64,000 nucleotides of DNA, taken from contig NZ_JAIXYH010000069.1 in the NCBI RefSeq assembly GCF_027490375.1, positions 1 through 64,000 of the forward strand, read 5' to 3'. Shown piece after piece: positions 18,572-28,074 of this stretch. The stretch comes from Flavobacterium sp. Lineage in GTDB: Bacteria; Bacteroidota; Bacteroidia; Flavobacteriales; Flavobacteriaceae. Position numbers and translations under genes: made by a program. Each line of letters begins with the position of its first letter. Within the stretch, counting starts at the first letter, position 1. Below the pieces are notes generated by a model. It was not told where the DNA came from. It did no database searches and saw only the letters and a list, made by a program, of their open reading frames with translations.

Positions 18572-21500
18572 TTAGTAGGCTAATTTCTTAGTTACTGTAC
18601 CTTTATCGGTTACGATTTTCACCAACAATACTTGGTTAGACAAGTTGTTCGTTGCAACTGTAGTTTGGTTACCAGAAGCTTTTACGCTCGTAATTTGACG
18701 ACCAGTGATGTCGAATACCGTTACTTGCTGTAACGTAGCCGAACCTGCATTGATTTGAATACCGTTGTTGTTACGAATGGCAACTACCGCGTTGTTTGTT
18801 TCAACTGGGTTGTTCACATTAAGCGTTGTTCCTTCGTAAACGATAGAAAAACGATCGTTGAATGTACCTATTTCAGAAGCAAAAGTAAACGGACCTTCGC
18901 TTAAGTTGTGAACCGTTCCTGTAGCGTAATCGCGGATGTAGATGTTCTGACCGTTTGCGAAAATACCATCGATATTTGCTAGTGTGAACGTAAAGTTACC
19001 AGCTGTTTCGGTTGAGAAACCTAAAGCAGTCTCATCTGATAAATCAACCGGATTGGCTTTTCCTTGAATGGTGTATTTTTCGTTATCCAACAAGGTGTAG
19101 ATCGCTGCCGTGTTCGATCCAATCATTTTACCGTCGAAGTTGGTGTCAAATGCAGCAGTAGCACCATCCACGTATCCTAAAAGAACTTGGTTGTAGTTGG
19201 TTTCGCCGCTAGTTAGGTCGATCCACAAACGGTTTGGCTGTGAAGTACCTTCAGACATTGTTTGACGACCTGGACGGAAGAATTGGTTTCCGTGATCATC
19301 GATACGCATGCCATTGTTAAAGTTCACAGAAGTAATGGTTGGTGTAGCTGGCAATTGTACCAAGAAACCTTGACCGGTTTGGATGGTTCCGTTTGGTGTA
19401 GCACCACCGGCTGGAGCAGCAGCACCAGTACCGTTCCAAGTAGCGTAATTAGCCGCAGAACCTGCACCTTGTGTAATGTGTGCCCAGAAATAAAGCGTTC
19501 CGATATTTGGGTTAGCCGCTACAAACGATTGGCAAGAAATTGGCGATGGGTATGGGTTAGCTATGATATTATAACCGCTTGATGTACGTGTTACAGGTAC
19601 GTTGTAAGTTCCGTTGTTTGGCACACCTACAAAAGTACCTGTCCAGTTTGTATTGGTACTTGGGTGATTGTTTGCTGAACGAATCATGTACCCACGACCT
19701 GCAACAAACGATGTTGTAGAAGGATCAACACTAACGAAATTGTTACTCGGCTCATCGAATCTGTAGAAACGGTTTGTAAGCGTCAACGGACTAAAATCAA
19801 GTAGGTTTTGACCTGCAACAGGTGCTCCCCAATAAATGTAATCTTGACGTTTTAATAAAGCTACGCGTTTTACGGTAATATTTCCGGCGTTAGCGTAGTT
19901 ATTATTTTGTTGAATAAAGTTTGATCCGCTTTCGAAAACTACCGAACCTCCGTTTACAACTAAATCCTCAACCAAAGAGATAGTACCTAAGCCATTTGCA
20001 AGTACATCGCCAGAAGTAACAGTTAAGCTTTTCGCGCTAATGTCGCCATAAGTTGTCGTATTGTAATCACCGTCGATAATCGCTACTTTAGTTGCATTTG
20101 GCGCACCGTTTGTCCACGAAGCTCCGTTCCAAGTAGTGAATGTAGAAATGTAGAAGTTTCTGAAACGCGACGTGTTTGTACCTGCCGACATACGCACACG
20201 GACGAAGGCGGTAGAATTGATAAATGAATTAAAATCAATAGTTTGACGGAAGTTAACGTAGTTACTGCTCGTGTAGGTGATTGAACCAACAACGGTATAA
20301 TCAATACCGTCTTCACTCGCTTCGAGTGTAAGCGTTTGTCCTGTATTTCCACCAAAAGTAGCCCCATCAAAACTTACCTCAACTAGACCAGCAGATACAT
20401 CGATTGCTGGAGACGTAATCGTTCCGTTGATGCTCAACAAAGCATAACCGCCACCACCCGGGTTAAAGGCTGTAGCTGAGTATTGGAATCCTTGGAAACC
20501 TGCGTTATTGTACAAGGTTTGCGTGTTGAAAGCGTTGAAGTAAGGAACAGAAAAAGGTACGTAAACCGTTCCTGAAACGGTTACAAAAAATGAGCTTGTT
20601 CCGCCTCCAGAAATTTGTACTGAACCGCTGTAGTTGTTGGCACTTAAACCACTCGCCAAACGCACATAAACCGGAGCATTGGTAAGCGAGTTCCCTGTGT
20701 ATGGCAATTGCACTGAAGGAGCAAAAGTGGTATTATCTATTGAAACCTCGAAGTTGGCTGGTGCAGTAATGGTTAGGAAATCATTTGCAGGCGTTAAATT
20801 CGTTGCATTAACCGTGATTGTCTGTGAAGACGATGGGCCATTTGCAACAGGGTAGTTCAAATTAGCAATGTTACCTGGAGTTGCATTTAAACTTGGGTTT
20901 GGTGTGTTTTCTACTGTACCAGTAAATACATAATTGTTCACACTTAAAGTAGCGGTAGATCCAGAAGTACCAAATCCGTATATTCTAAAGGTAATTTCGC
21001 TTGAAATATCTTGAATAGTACTGATATCAACCGTATTTATAAAACCTGGAGCTGCTGCTGCCGATAAAGTAGCAAATACAGTCGCAAAATTGTCGACACT
21101 AGTTCTGAATTGAATAGTTGTAGCGGAAGACTGCTGCAATTGCACTACAAAATTTGTAAAGTCGATTTGTTTACCCGTTCCCGGCGTAATTTTAAATTCG
21201 AAATATTTGTTTGGATCGAATGAAGGTACATTCCAAGTGTTAGCGTTGTAGCGATCGTTTGCGTTAGTTCCTACAATTGCACCTACTCCAGTACTTCTAC
21301 CAACACCACTAGATGTTACATCTGCTGCTGTAACCATACCTGTTGTATATGGGTTAGAGTTATTTGGATTAGAACCCGTAATCGGATTTCCAACCAAAGT
21401 AGAAGCTACATCAAAAGCAGCACTGTTTGCACTTGTAACAGTACTATTTGCGGTAATTACTTGCCCCGTTCCTCCAAGAAGCATGGATACGTTAGCAAAA

Positions 21501-23233
21501 GTAGCTACACCGGCAACAGCGGCAGTTGACGTTGTCGAACCTGCTGCAAATCCTTGCGGAGTAGTTAATGAGATAGCATCAACAAAATCCAAATCTAAAT
21601 TCGACAAAGCATCCACAGCACGTACAGTGAAGCTTGGTGTGATTGGCAACAAACTAAAACCTCCAAGTGGCTGTACGCCAAAAGCAAGTGTTGATGCTGT
21701 TACTTCAATTCTATTTTCGTCAAGCGTAGTTGAAGATGATGCGCCACCAGCGTTTCCAGCAGCAAAAAGTGAACCAGCTAAATCAGCAGTAGCAGAAGTA
21801 ATAGTTACTTGTGGTCTCGTGTTATCAGTAACGCTAGCTTTGAACGTAATTAAAAGTGAAAACAATTTTGAAGAACCTGACGCTGCAACTAAATTTAAGC
21901 CTGTAAAATTTAGTGTTGCTGCAGCAGCTAATTCCTGAATTTCAGTTGTTCCGTCGTATAATGCAACACGCTCTACTTGTGCCGATTGTGTCATAGACAG
22001 CGTTAATGCTGTAAGTGTTGTAGCAAACCCGTCGTCTGGGCTGCCCGCGACGTCGTTTAATGAGAAACGTACCAACTCATAGCTTGCTGTTGTTACATCA
22101 GTCCCTTGAAATAATGCATAATTTACATTACTTGCTGGTGTGTAAGCGCCAGATACGGTAATCGTTGAAAGCGAATTCGTTGCGCTTTGAACAGGGCCTT
22201 GTCGTGGAGAGAAAGTTTCACTTCCATTTTGTGTTCCCTCAGTTGAGATTGGAGTTACTGAAAAGCGGATAAACTTTCCAATTTCATTATTAGTCAATGT
22301 ATACGTTGAGCTGTTGGCACCGTTGATTGCAGCTTCATTCAAGCCCGACGCGTTGTCTGCGCGATACCATCTGAAAGTCGAAGCTCCTTCTGGATTATTC
22401 TCAACGTCATTGTACGTGTACGAACCTGTCAAAGTCTGACCAACAAACAAACTACCCGTAAAAGCCACATTTGTAGCAGATGGTGCATTGTTAGCAGCGG
22501 TAGCATTAGCTGTTATGCTCACGTTATCAACTGTTAATAGCGGTGCGTTACTTGTAGTAGAACCAGTACTTACCGAATATCTCCAAGCAAAGTAAAACGC
22601 TTGACCATTCGAAATAGGTGCAGCTGGAGTAAACACTTTATTACTTACCGAAGTAGTTGCTCCTGGAGCGACTGTATAACCCGTATTATCTGCATCTGCA
22701 GTAAAACTTGTTACAAAATCAGGCCCGCATGACGTCCAGCTTGTTCCATTGGTCGAATAAAACAACTCCATAGTAAAGTTTGCATTAGTGCCTCGACGAT
22801 ACTTTTCTACATCATATGTTATATTGAAAGATGCAATATTTGATGCACCAGTATTTGAGAGATGATAGTAAACTGAAACTGTTCTAGAAGCAGATCCAGA
22901 AGACAATCCTCCAATTGCACTTTCATTAGTTGCTCCATTAGCATTGCCGCGATAAATACCATTACCCGCAGTACCAGAGACGTTATTTCCTGCCGCAAGT
23001 TCAACCGCACTAACCGCTGTGGCAAAATTTACTATAGTCCGCTCATTGGCACTTTTTGAAACCCGCCAATTCGTTGGAAGAGCTGCGGTAGAGGATGCCC
23101 CCAAACCATTAAAATCTTGGGAAACCGTAGCTCCCGCAGAAATACTTTGTTGTGCTTGTACCGCTGGCGCAACAAAAAACGTCGCAACAAAAGCCAAAGT
23201 AGCAAAACACAATCTTTGTAATCTTGTTTTCAT
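18572..23233 (-). CDS. Large secreted repeat protein with T9SS type A sorting domain
   Basis: This 1553-residue exported protein has a signal peptide (LCFATLAFVATFFVAPAVQA) and ends with a Por-secretion domain (VFDITGRQITSVKASGNQTT ... VTKKLAY). It should therefore cross the outer membrane by the type IX system and be attached or released. The body is Ser/Thr/Asn/Ala-rich and beta-structured. It has an Ig-like segment near 250-345 (FVGQTLTGSYTYNDVENNPEG), a domain around 780-890 (NFEVSIDNTTFAPSVQLPYTG) and a C-terminal region found in Bacteroidota surface proteins (NIIANPYPSPISCQSF). No enzyme motif is seen. A -7 element lies upstream. Confidence 0.88.
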   Translation of the reverse strand: MKTRLQRLCFATLAFVATFFVAPAVQAQQSISAGATVSQDFNGLGASSTAALPTNWRVSKSANERTIVNFATAVSAVELAAGNNVSGTAGNGIYRGNANGATNESAIGGLSSGSASRTVSVYYHLSNTGASNIASFNITYDVEKYRRGTNANFTMELFYSTNGTSWTSCGPDFVTSFTADADNTGYTVAPGATTSVSNKVFTPAAPISNGQAFYFAWRYSVSTGSTTSNAPLLTVDNVSITANATAANNAPSATNVAFTGSLFVGQTLTGSYTYNDVENNPEGASTFRWYRADNASGLNEAAINGANSSTYTLTNNEIGKFIRFSVTPISTEGTQNGSETFSPRQGPVQSATNSLSTITVSGAYTPASNVNYALFQGTDVTTASYELVRFSLNDVAGSPDDGFATTLTALTLSMTQSAQVERVALYDGTTEIQELAAAATLNFTGLNLVAASGSSKLFSLLITFKASVTDNTRPQVTITSATADLAGSLFAAGNAGGASSSTTLDENRIEVTASTLAFGVQPLGGFSLLPITPSFTVRAVDALSNLDLDFVDAISLTTPQGFAAGSTTSTAAVAGVATFANVSMLLGGTGQVITANSTVTSANSAAFDVASTLVGNPITGSNPNNSNPYTTGMVTAADVTSSGVGRSTGVGAIVGTNANDRYNANTWNVPSFDPNKYFEFKITPGTGKQIDFTNFVVQLQQSSATTIQFRTSVDNFATVFATLSAAAAPGFINTVDISTIQDISSEITFRIYGFGTSGSTATLSVNNYVFTGTVENTPNPSLNATPGNIANLNYPVANGPSSSQTITVNATNLTPANDFLTITAPANFEVSIDNTTFAPSVQLPYTGNSLTNAPVYVRLASGLSANNYSGSVQISGGGTSSFFVTVSGTVYVPFSVPYFNAFNTQTLYNNAGFQGFQYSATAFNPGGGGYALLSINGTITSPAIDVSAGLVEVSFDGATFGGNTGQTLTLEASEDGIDYTVVGSITYTSSNYVNFRQTIDFNSFINSTAFVRVRMSAGTNTSRFRNFYISTFTTWNGASWTNGAPNATKVAIIDGDYNTTTYGDISAKSLTVTSGDVLANGLGTISLVEDLVVNGGSVVFESGSNFIQQNNNYANAGNITVKRVALLKRQDYIYWGAPVAGQNLLDFSPLTLTNRFYRFDEPSNNFVSVDPSTTSFVAGRGYMIRSANNHPSTNTNWTGTFVGVPNNGTYNVPVTRTSSGYNIIANPYPSPISCQSFVAANPNIGTLYFWAHITQGAGSAANYATWNGTGAAAPAGGATPNGTIQTGQGFLVQLPATPTITSVNFNNGMRIDDHGNQFFRPGRQTMSEGTSQPNRLWIDLTSGETNYNQVLLGYVDGATAAFDTNFDGKMIGSNTAAIYTLLDNEKYTIQGKANPVDLSDETALGFSTETAGNFTFTLANIDGIFANGQNIYIRDYATGTVHNLSEGPFTFASEIGTFNDRFSIVYEGTTLNVNNPVETNNAVVAIRNNNGIQINAGSATLQQVTVFDITGRQITSVKASGNQTTVATNNLSNQVLLVKIVTDKGTVTKKLAY

Positions 23234-23255
23234 AAAGTTTTAAATTTTTTCGGTA

Positions 23256-23263
23256 CAAAGTTA
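23256..23263 (-). promoter_or_regulatory. -7 promoter element for the T9SS protein gene
   Basis: On the minus strand this reads TAACTTTG, a match to TAnnTTTG, 22 bases before the ATG. No -33 partner was identified. Confidence 0.4.
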
Positions 23264-23462
23264 ATTACAATTTATTTGCAGCAGAGTACTTTGTGTAACC
23301 AAATTGTTAAGGTTTTTTTTTAGATTGTTGATAACCGCTAGCAAATTCCCATTTTTACAGCCTACTAATTCGATATTTTTAAGAATTCTCTAAGCGCGTA
23401 TTTAACGACTCTTTTAAATTATTTTCAGCGAAATCGGTTATCTTCGACACTTTCAAACGACC

Positions 23463-24725
23463 ATGAAAAAAATTGTTATTCTTTTCCTCGTACTTTCAAG
23501 CTCATACAGCTCCTTTGCTGGTTTTTTGCTACTTCCCATGGACGAAGTGTCGCAGCAAAATCACCTGAAAGCCTATGGGGTTACCTACTGGGTGCTCGCT
23601 CAAAATTACAAAGCGAGTTGGCTGCTCAATTACCGCGGCGGCTCCTTCCTCCTACCCGATACCGCCGAAATCCGCAAAGAATGTCAGATTCGCGGTGTGA
23701 GTTTCGAAATACTTTCCGACAGCGAGGCCGCTCAAATTCAAGACGAAATTTCCTCGCCTTCGCAAAACATGGAAACGGTCATTCTCGAAAAAGCACCAAA
23801 AATTGCCGTCTATACACCTAAAGGCAAACAACCCTGGGACGACGCCGTGACGCTCGTACTTACCTACGCCGAAATTCCCTTCACTCCTATATACGATGAA
23901 GAAGTACTCGCCGACGGACTCCTACTGTACGACTGGCTGCACCTGCATCACGAAGATTTTACCGGACAATACGGTAAATTCTACGGTTCCTACAAAAATA
24001 CACCTTGGTATATCGAGCAAAAACGCGATGCCGAACTCCTCGCCACCCAACTCGGCTTCAGTAAAGTGTCGCAAGCCAAATTAGCAGTCTCCAAAAAAAT
24101 ACGCGATTTTGTCATCGGCGGCGGATTCATGTTTGCCATGTGCTCGGCAACCGACAGCTTCGATATTGCACTCTCGGCAGAGGGCGTCGATATCTGTGAA
24201 CCCATGTTCGATGGCGATCCGAGCGATGCGAATTACCAAAGTCAGATCGATTACAACCAAGCTTTTGCCTTCAAAAATTTCATTTTAGAACGAAATCCGA
24301 ATGCGTACGAGTTTTCGGATATCGATACCACCAACAAGCGCGCCATGATTCCGATGGAGAAAGATTACTTTACGCTCATGGAATATTCGGCCAAGTGGGA
24401 TCCGATTCCTACCATGTTGTGCCAAAACCACACGCAATTGGTGAAAGGATTTATGGGACAAACAACGGCTTTCGACCGCGAATTGGTGAAAAATAACGTA
24501 TTGGTTATGGGCGAATGCCTAATCAACGGAGAAGCGCGTTACATTCACGGCGAGCGCGGAAAAGGCATGTTTACCTTTTTCGGCGGACACGACCCAGAAG
24601 ATTACCGCCATCAAGTAGGCGATGCGCCCACAGTTCTCGATTTACACCCAAACTCACCCGGCTACCGACTCATCTTAAACAACGTTTTATTCCCGGCGGC
24701 ACGCAAAAAGAAGCAAAAGACGTAG
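23463..24725 (+). CDS. Exported protein of the Bacteroidota family often named asparagine synthetase B
   Basis: A 420-residue protein with a signal peptide (MKKIVILFLVLSSSYSSFAG) followed by FLLLPMDEVSQQNHLKAYGV and LLNYRGGSFLLPD. The family is common in Flavobacteriia and is often annotated as asparagine synthetase B, but I see neither an N-terminal Cys glutaminase nor an ATP-pyrophosphatase SGGxDS motif. The middle (KIAVYTPKGKQPWDDAVTLV, DWLHLHHEDFTGQYGKFYG) and FTFFGGHDPEDYRHQVGD resemble a class I amidotransferase-like or ThuA-like fold. The real activity is unknown. A terminator is not obvious; a dispersed repeat begins right after the stop. Confidence 0.75.
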   Translation: MKKIVILFLVLSSSYSSFAGFLLLPMDEVSQQNHLKAYGVTYWVLAQNYKASWLLNYRGGSFLLPDTAEIRKECQIRGVSFEILSDSEAAQIQDEISSPSQNMETVILEKAPKIAVYTPKGKQPWDDAVTLVLTYAEIPFTPIYDEEVLADGLLLYDWLHLHHEDFTGQYGKFYGSYKNTPWYIEQKRDAELLATQLGFSKVSQAKLAVSKKIRDFVIGGGFMFAMCSATDSFDIALSAEGVDICEPMFDGDPSDANYQSQIDYNQAFAFKNFILERNPNAYEFSDIDTTNKRAMIPMEKDYFTLMEYSAKWDPIPTMLCQNHTQLVKGFMGQTTAFDRELVKNNVLVMGECLINGEARYIHGERGKGMFTFFGGHDPEDYRHQVGDAPTVLDLHPNSPGYRLILNNVLFPAARKKKQKT

Positions 24726-24730
24726 TAGTT

Positions 24731-24925
24731 TTTGGGCAGCACCCGCCGCACGTTTAGTGGAATCGGGTTGCGGCGGGCCGGGCATTTTGCTGCAATGGCG
24801 CTTGCTACAGCTGTTTTTGGTAGCGCTTTGTCGGCGCTTCTTTCAGTCGCACGCCAAACCGCACCAAAAATCAGCTTTAGCTTCACGGCATTTCCGCGTC
24901 ATTCCCTGCTGCGGGGTGCGTGCTC
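24731..24925 (+). repeat. GC-rich dispersed repeat, copy 2 of 3
   Basis: This 195-bp element starts TTTGGGCAGCACCCGCCGCA and ends near CCCTGCTGCGGGGTGCGTGC. It matches 27731-27925 with scattered substitutions and 11845-12038 in reverse. It begins 6 bases past a stop codon. Frames open across it are a by-product of its composition. The rest of 24926-25110 is AT-rich and empty. Confidence 0.85.
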
Positions 24926-25110
24926 GAAAGAATGCAACACGGAAAAATTAGTGTTTTAATAGCGATAAGGTCATTTTAAAAAAATACCACAAATTTGAAT
25001 TAAGACCAGTTTGAATTAGGAGAGGCCTTTTATTTGAAAACAATTGTACTCGGGAGAAAGTGCATTCCATTTCGGCCGCTTTTACGACGGATTTCCTGAA
25101 GCTAGCAACT

Positions 25111-26013
25111 TTATTGTTCGATGTATTTCACAATCTTTGCAACCTCCTTTTTAAAGTTCTCATATTGTTGAGTGACTTTAAAATTCTTTTGATAACACTC
25201 GCAGTAATCTCTCCAAGCAGCCTCCTCTAATTCAATTGATTTATTGCTTGCTTTTTTGTCTGTCAAATCAGATGCTAAGTACTGTTCGTATTGTTCTTGT
25301 GAAATCGCGTACATGCTATCATAAACCGACATACATTCGCTTATTTCATTAATTGGTTTGTCGGGATTTTTTTGAACAATATAAATGTAATCTTCAGTAA
25401 CTACGAAAACAAAAATGTTGTCTGGAGGAAATCGTCCAATATCTTGTCCAAGTAATCCAAGACAGGCATAGATTTGACTGCTTTTATCTGACGAAGAACT
25501 CTCTGAATAATAAACAGTTGCACTAGCATCAGAGATTAATGACGTAAAAATAGTGCTCAATTGCGCTTGTGAAAGATTATGGACAGAAGTAATTTTTTGG
25601 GATTTAAAGTAATCGAAAAAGAGTCCTTTAGAGGTTACAAATACTCTGGAAGATTTAGTGTTAAAAAAGAGACCGTCAAGATTTCCAAAACCTAATTCGG
25701 GTATTAAAGTTTCTAAGTTTATTTTTCCGAATTTGACAACGCTTTTAACGGGTGAATCTTTCAAAATTTCACGCAGCATTTTTTCCAATACCAGCAATGA
25801 GTCGCTGTCTTGCTTTAAAACTTCATCTGAAATGTTGGTGCTGCTTTCAAACTGCTTTTTGAAATATCGAGTAAAATTATTTCGAACGTTTAAATACTCT
25901 TGTTCCTTTTCTAGCAGTTTAACGTCATTTGAAATAGCGTCTTGATTGTTATCGTTCTTAGTCGAACAAGCAAAAAGAAGAGATAATGCTAGTACACAAA
26001 ATAGATTTTTCAT
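25111..26013 (-). CDS. Lipoprotein of unknown function
   Basis: A 300-residue protein with a lipoprotein signal, MKNLFCVLALSLLFAC, with Cys16 followed by STKNDNNQD. The mature part is helical and charged at first (EKEQEYLNVRNNFTRYFKKQ), then mixed. It contains KSSQIYACLGLLGQDIGRFP and FVFVVTEDYIYIVQKNPDKP, and ends with YKNFKKEVAKIVKYIEQ-like helices. No family is recognised. It is the first of a run of AT-rich minus-strand genes. Confidence 0.65.
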   Translation of the reverse strand: MKNLFCVLALSLLFACSTKNDNNQDAISNDVKLLEKEQEYLNVRNNFTRYFKKQFESSTNISDEVLKQDSDSLLVLEKMLREILKDSPVKSVVKFGKINLETLIPELGFGNLDGLFFNTKSSRVFVTSKGLFFDYFKSQKITSVHNLSQAQLSTIFTSLISDASATVYYSESSSSDKSSQIYACLGLLGQDIGRFPPDNIFVFVVTEDYIYIVQKNPDKPINEISECMSVYDSMYAISQEQYEQYLASDLTDKKASNKSIELEEAAWRDYCECYQKNFKVTQQYENFKKEVAKIVKYIEQ

Positions 26014-26151
26014 AGCTTTTTTTATTGTCTGGTCAAAAAACCAGAAAGCTGAGTTTATAGAATTAATTTCCGCTGATTCAAAAAAGAGCTCGAACTTGCA
26101 ACTTACTTGGTATTAAACGCGGGAGTTTACGAGTTTTGCGTAAATGTTGGT

Positions 26152-26487
26152 TTAAATTTCGTCGTCGTCTTCATTTTCCATTTCAGCCGTAAAATCGATT
26201 TTTACCTTGCTTTCCGCTTTTATAGCCCACAACAAGGCAATAAACCATCCAAAGATAGTCCATCCAGTGAGTAAGTTAAAAAGAGCGATAAGCTTCCACT
26301 TTTTCTTATCGCGCGCAATTATCGTAGGAATAAAATAAATCGCTAAACCAACCAAGCTAGCAGTTACTTTTTCGACTGTAATTTCATTATTTTCAAACGG
26401 AAGACTACTAAGAAGTGGCTGCCCATAGCTAAAGTTTACACAAAACAATGAAGGGGCTACTTTTGGTTTTTGAAGTTTCATAAACAA
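26152..26487 (-). CDS. Small membrane protein, superinfection-immunity (Imm)-like
   Basis: This 111-residue protein has two membrane segments in its second half. KKWKLIALFNLLTGWTIFGW followed by FIALLWAIKAES is the pattern of the superinfection immunity protein family, named for T4 Imm, which blocks DNA entry of a second phage. Members are common in bacterial genomes, and their role there is unproven. The N-terminal half, MFMKLQKPKVAPSLF..., is not obviously part of the domain. An acidic tail (EMENEDDDEI) ends the protein. No phage genes are nearby. Confidence 0.6.
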   Translation of the reverse strand: MFMKLQKPKVAPSLFCVNFSYGQPLLSSLPFENNEITVEKVTASLVGLAIYFIPTIIARDKKKWKLIALFNLLTGWTIFGWFIALLWAIKAESKVKIDFTAEMENEDDDEI

Positions 26488-26662
26488 TTCGAATTAGCGA
26501 ATTTTTTAATAGTTTCTAGTTTCTTTGGCTTGCTACCGACACACATTCAAGCTGTTTTTAAGTATGAAATGAGCTAACAAAAAACTTAAAACAAACTTAC
26601 TAACTTCGAGAGAATTCATGTATGACGAGTTGCTTTTTGAAAACGCCTCTGAAGACCAAGCT

Positions 26663-27544
26663 TTATTTTTTGTGCTGGTTCCACCATGTCGTCAATTTGT
26701 TTATTCTTTCTGGATCTGTCTTGGCACAGCTTGTCAAGGCTGTTGGATACGAAATCTTATTTTTGAAAGCTTCGACAATGTCCATTACTTGTCCACCAAT
26801 TGTCGAACTATCACCAATCGGCAAATAGGACGAGATAGATTGCACGACACATTTCGCGGGCTCTGTCGATCTAATCAAGGGCATTAAGTCATCTATTTCC
26901 TTTCCAGTAACCCAGTTTTCGGGTGCTTCCATACCAACAGAGAGGAAATTAATTTGTTTTAGATTTTGATTGTCGACCTTTAGGAGTTCGATAAATTGAT
27001 ATACTGTAATTTCGTTAAAATCGACAAAATAATTATCTAAACTGCTATCTAACAGTCTTTTAATTTCTTGAATGCCATCAAAAAGTGCTCTAAAATACGC
27101 CTCTGCTTTCAAACTTGGAATAAATATCTGGTCAATAATTTGCTTGGTTTGATAATCTGATATTTGTTCTGTAATCCCATTGCCATTTTGAATTCTAATA
27201 ATTTTAAATCCTTTTGAAATAGCAATCAAAATTCCGTTAGCTTTCTCTGTTTTACCAAAATTCCAAGCATTAGCAAGCCGAAGTGTCAGCGCATCAAATC
27301 CTTCCTTAGATGTTGCACTTGCAGGAATAGTAACAATCGATATTTCTGTTGTGGTTTTCTTTTCATAGTCTACAATCAGACTATCCAAAGTTTTTTCTTC
27401 TTCATTTGTAAGAATGTCCTCAAAATCGTTGACCCAACCCACAGGTTTTGGCAGATTGTTCCAAAAATTGTCCGCTGAAGGTTGTCCATTAGTGATGAAA
27501 AAAATACTTAAGAGTACTGTTAAAATCATTATCTTTCTTAACAT
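26663..27544 (-). CDS. TPM-domain exported protein
   Basis: A 293-residue protein with a signal peptide (MLRKIMILTVLLSIFFITNG). An N-terminal TPM domain (about 35-165) follows: VNDFEDILTNEEEKTLDSLI, TTTEISIVTIPASATSKEGF, ANAWNFGKTEKANGILIAIS and TKQIIDQIFIP. TPM domains are found in membrane-associated proteins linked to photosystem repair, phosphatase activity or membrane stress; the role in Bacteroidota is unclear. The C-terminal half (about 180-293) is not recognised. No C-terminal membrane anchor is visible, so the protein is probably periplasmic. Confidence 0.75.
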   Translation of the reverse strand: MLRKIMILTVLLSIFFITNGQPSADNFWNNLPKPVGWVNDFEDILTNEEEKTLDSLIVDYEKKTTTEISIVTIPASATSKEGFDALTLRLANAWNFGKTEKANGILIAISKGFKIIRIQNGNGITEQISDYQTKQIIDQIFIPSLKAEAYFRALFDGIQEIKRLLDSSLDNYFVDFNEITVYQFIELLKVDNQNLKQINFLSVGMEAPENWVTGKEIDDLMPLIRSTEPAKCVVQSISSYLPIGDSSTIGGQVMDIVEAFKNKISYPTALTSCAKTDPERINKLTTWWNQHKK

Positions 27545-27730
27545 AGTTGCTCGTCTTAAAATTGGGTACTAACGGATGTGGATTTATAATGTTTCGCATT
27601 TGCGCCAAAGTTTGATGCCGAAAACTAAACGTTGATTATCGACTAAAGTACAAAAACCGTTTTTAGAAGTTAATTTTAAACTCCGGTTTTTAAACGCCGC
27701 ATGCACGACTTAAAAAAACTAATCGATTTG

Positions 27731-27925
27731 TTTGGGCAGCTCCCGCCGCACGTTTAGTGGAATCGGGTTGCGGCGGGTCGGGCATTTTGCTGCAATGGCG
27801 CTTGCTCCCGCCGTTTTTGGTAGCAGCTTCGCGGCGCTTCTTGCAGTCGCACGCCAAGCCACACCAAAAATCGGCAGGCGCTTCACGGCATTTCCGCGTC
27901 ATTCCCTGCTGCGAAGTGCGTGCAC
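27731..27925 (+). repeat. GC-rich dispersed repeat, copy 3 of 3
   Basis: It starts TTTGGGCAGCTCCCGCCGCA and ends near CTGCTGCGAAGTGCGTGC. It is the closest relative of the copy at 24731-24925; the two lie in direct orientation on either side of three minus-strand genes. Confidence 0.85.
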
Positions 27926-27959
27926 AGGTCAACGTTTTTTAAGATTTTGAGCTGGGCAA

Positions 27960-28074
27960 AGACAATCAAAACACCTTTAAAACGATTCAAAAAAAAACGT
28001 TTTTGGTAATTATTTTGAACTGGTAGTTTTTGAGTGGAGTTGTGCGGCGGTTGTGTTTGTTTGCAGCAGCTTTT
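27960..28074 (-). repeat. Downstream arm of the cassette-like repeat
   Basis: Read on the minus strand, directly after the stop codon of the neighbouring gene, it runs AAACAAACACAACCGCCGCA, then CAACTCCACTCAAAAACTACC and TTCAAAATAATTACCAAAAACG. The same order of blocks follows the stop codons at 30362 and 63198, and in part at 33122. The full stem-loop half is missing here. Confidence 0.5.

Noticed and set aside
23463..24725. True asparagine synthetase
   Set aside because: The protein is exported and lacks the N-terminal Cys glutaminase and the SGGxDS ATP site; only the family label suggests it.
24732..24959. Open frames running through the three GC-rich repeats with similar translations (also 11740-12015 and 27732-27950)
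   Set aside because: The similar products simply reflect repeat identity. More than one frame is open in the same DNA, flanking parts differ, and no family-like or start-signal support exists.
24731..27925. The exact 3000-bp spacing of repeat copies 2 and 3
   Set aside because: The genes between are unrelated and of different sizes; the round number looks like coincidence.
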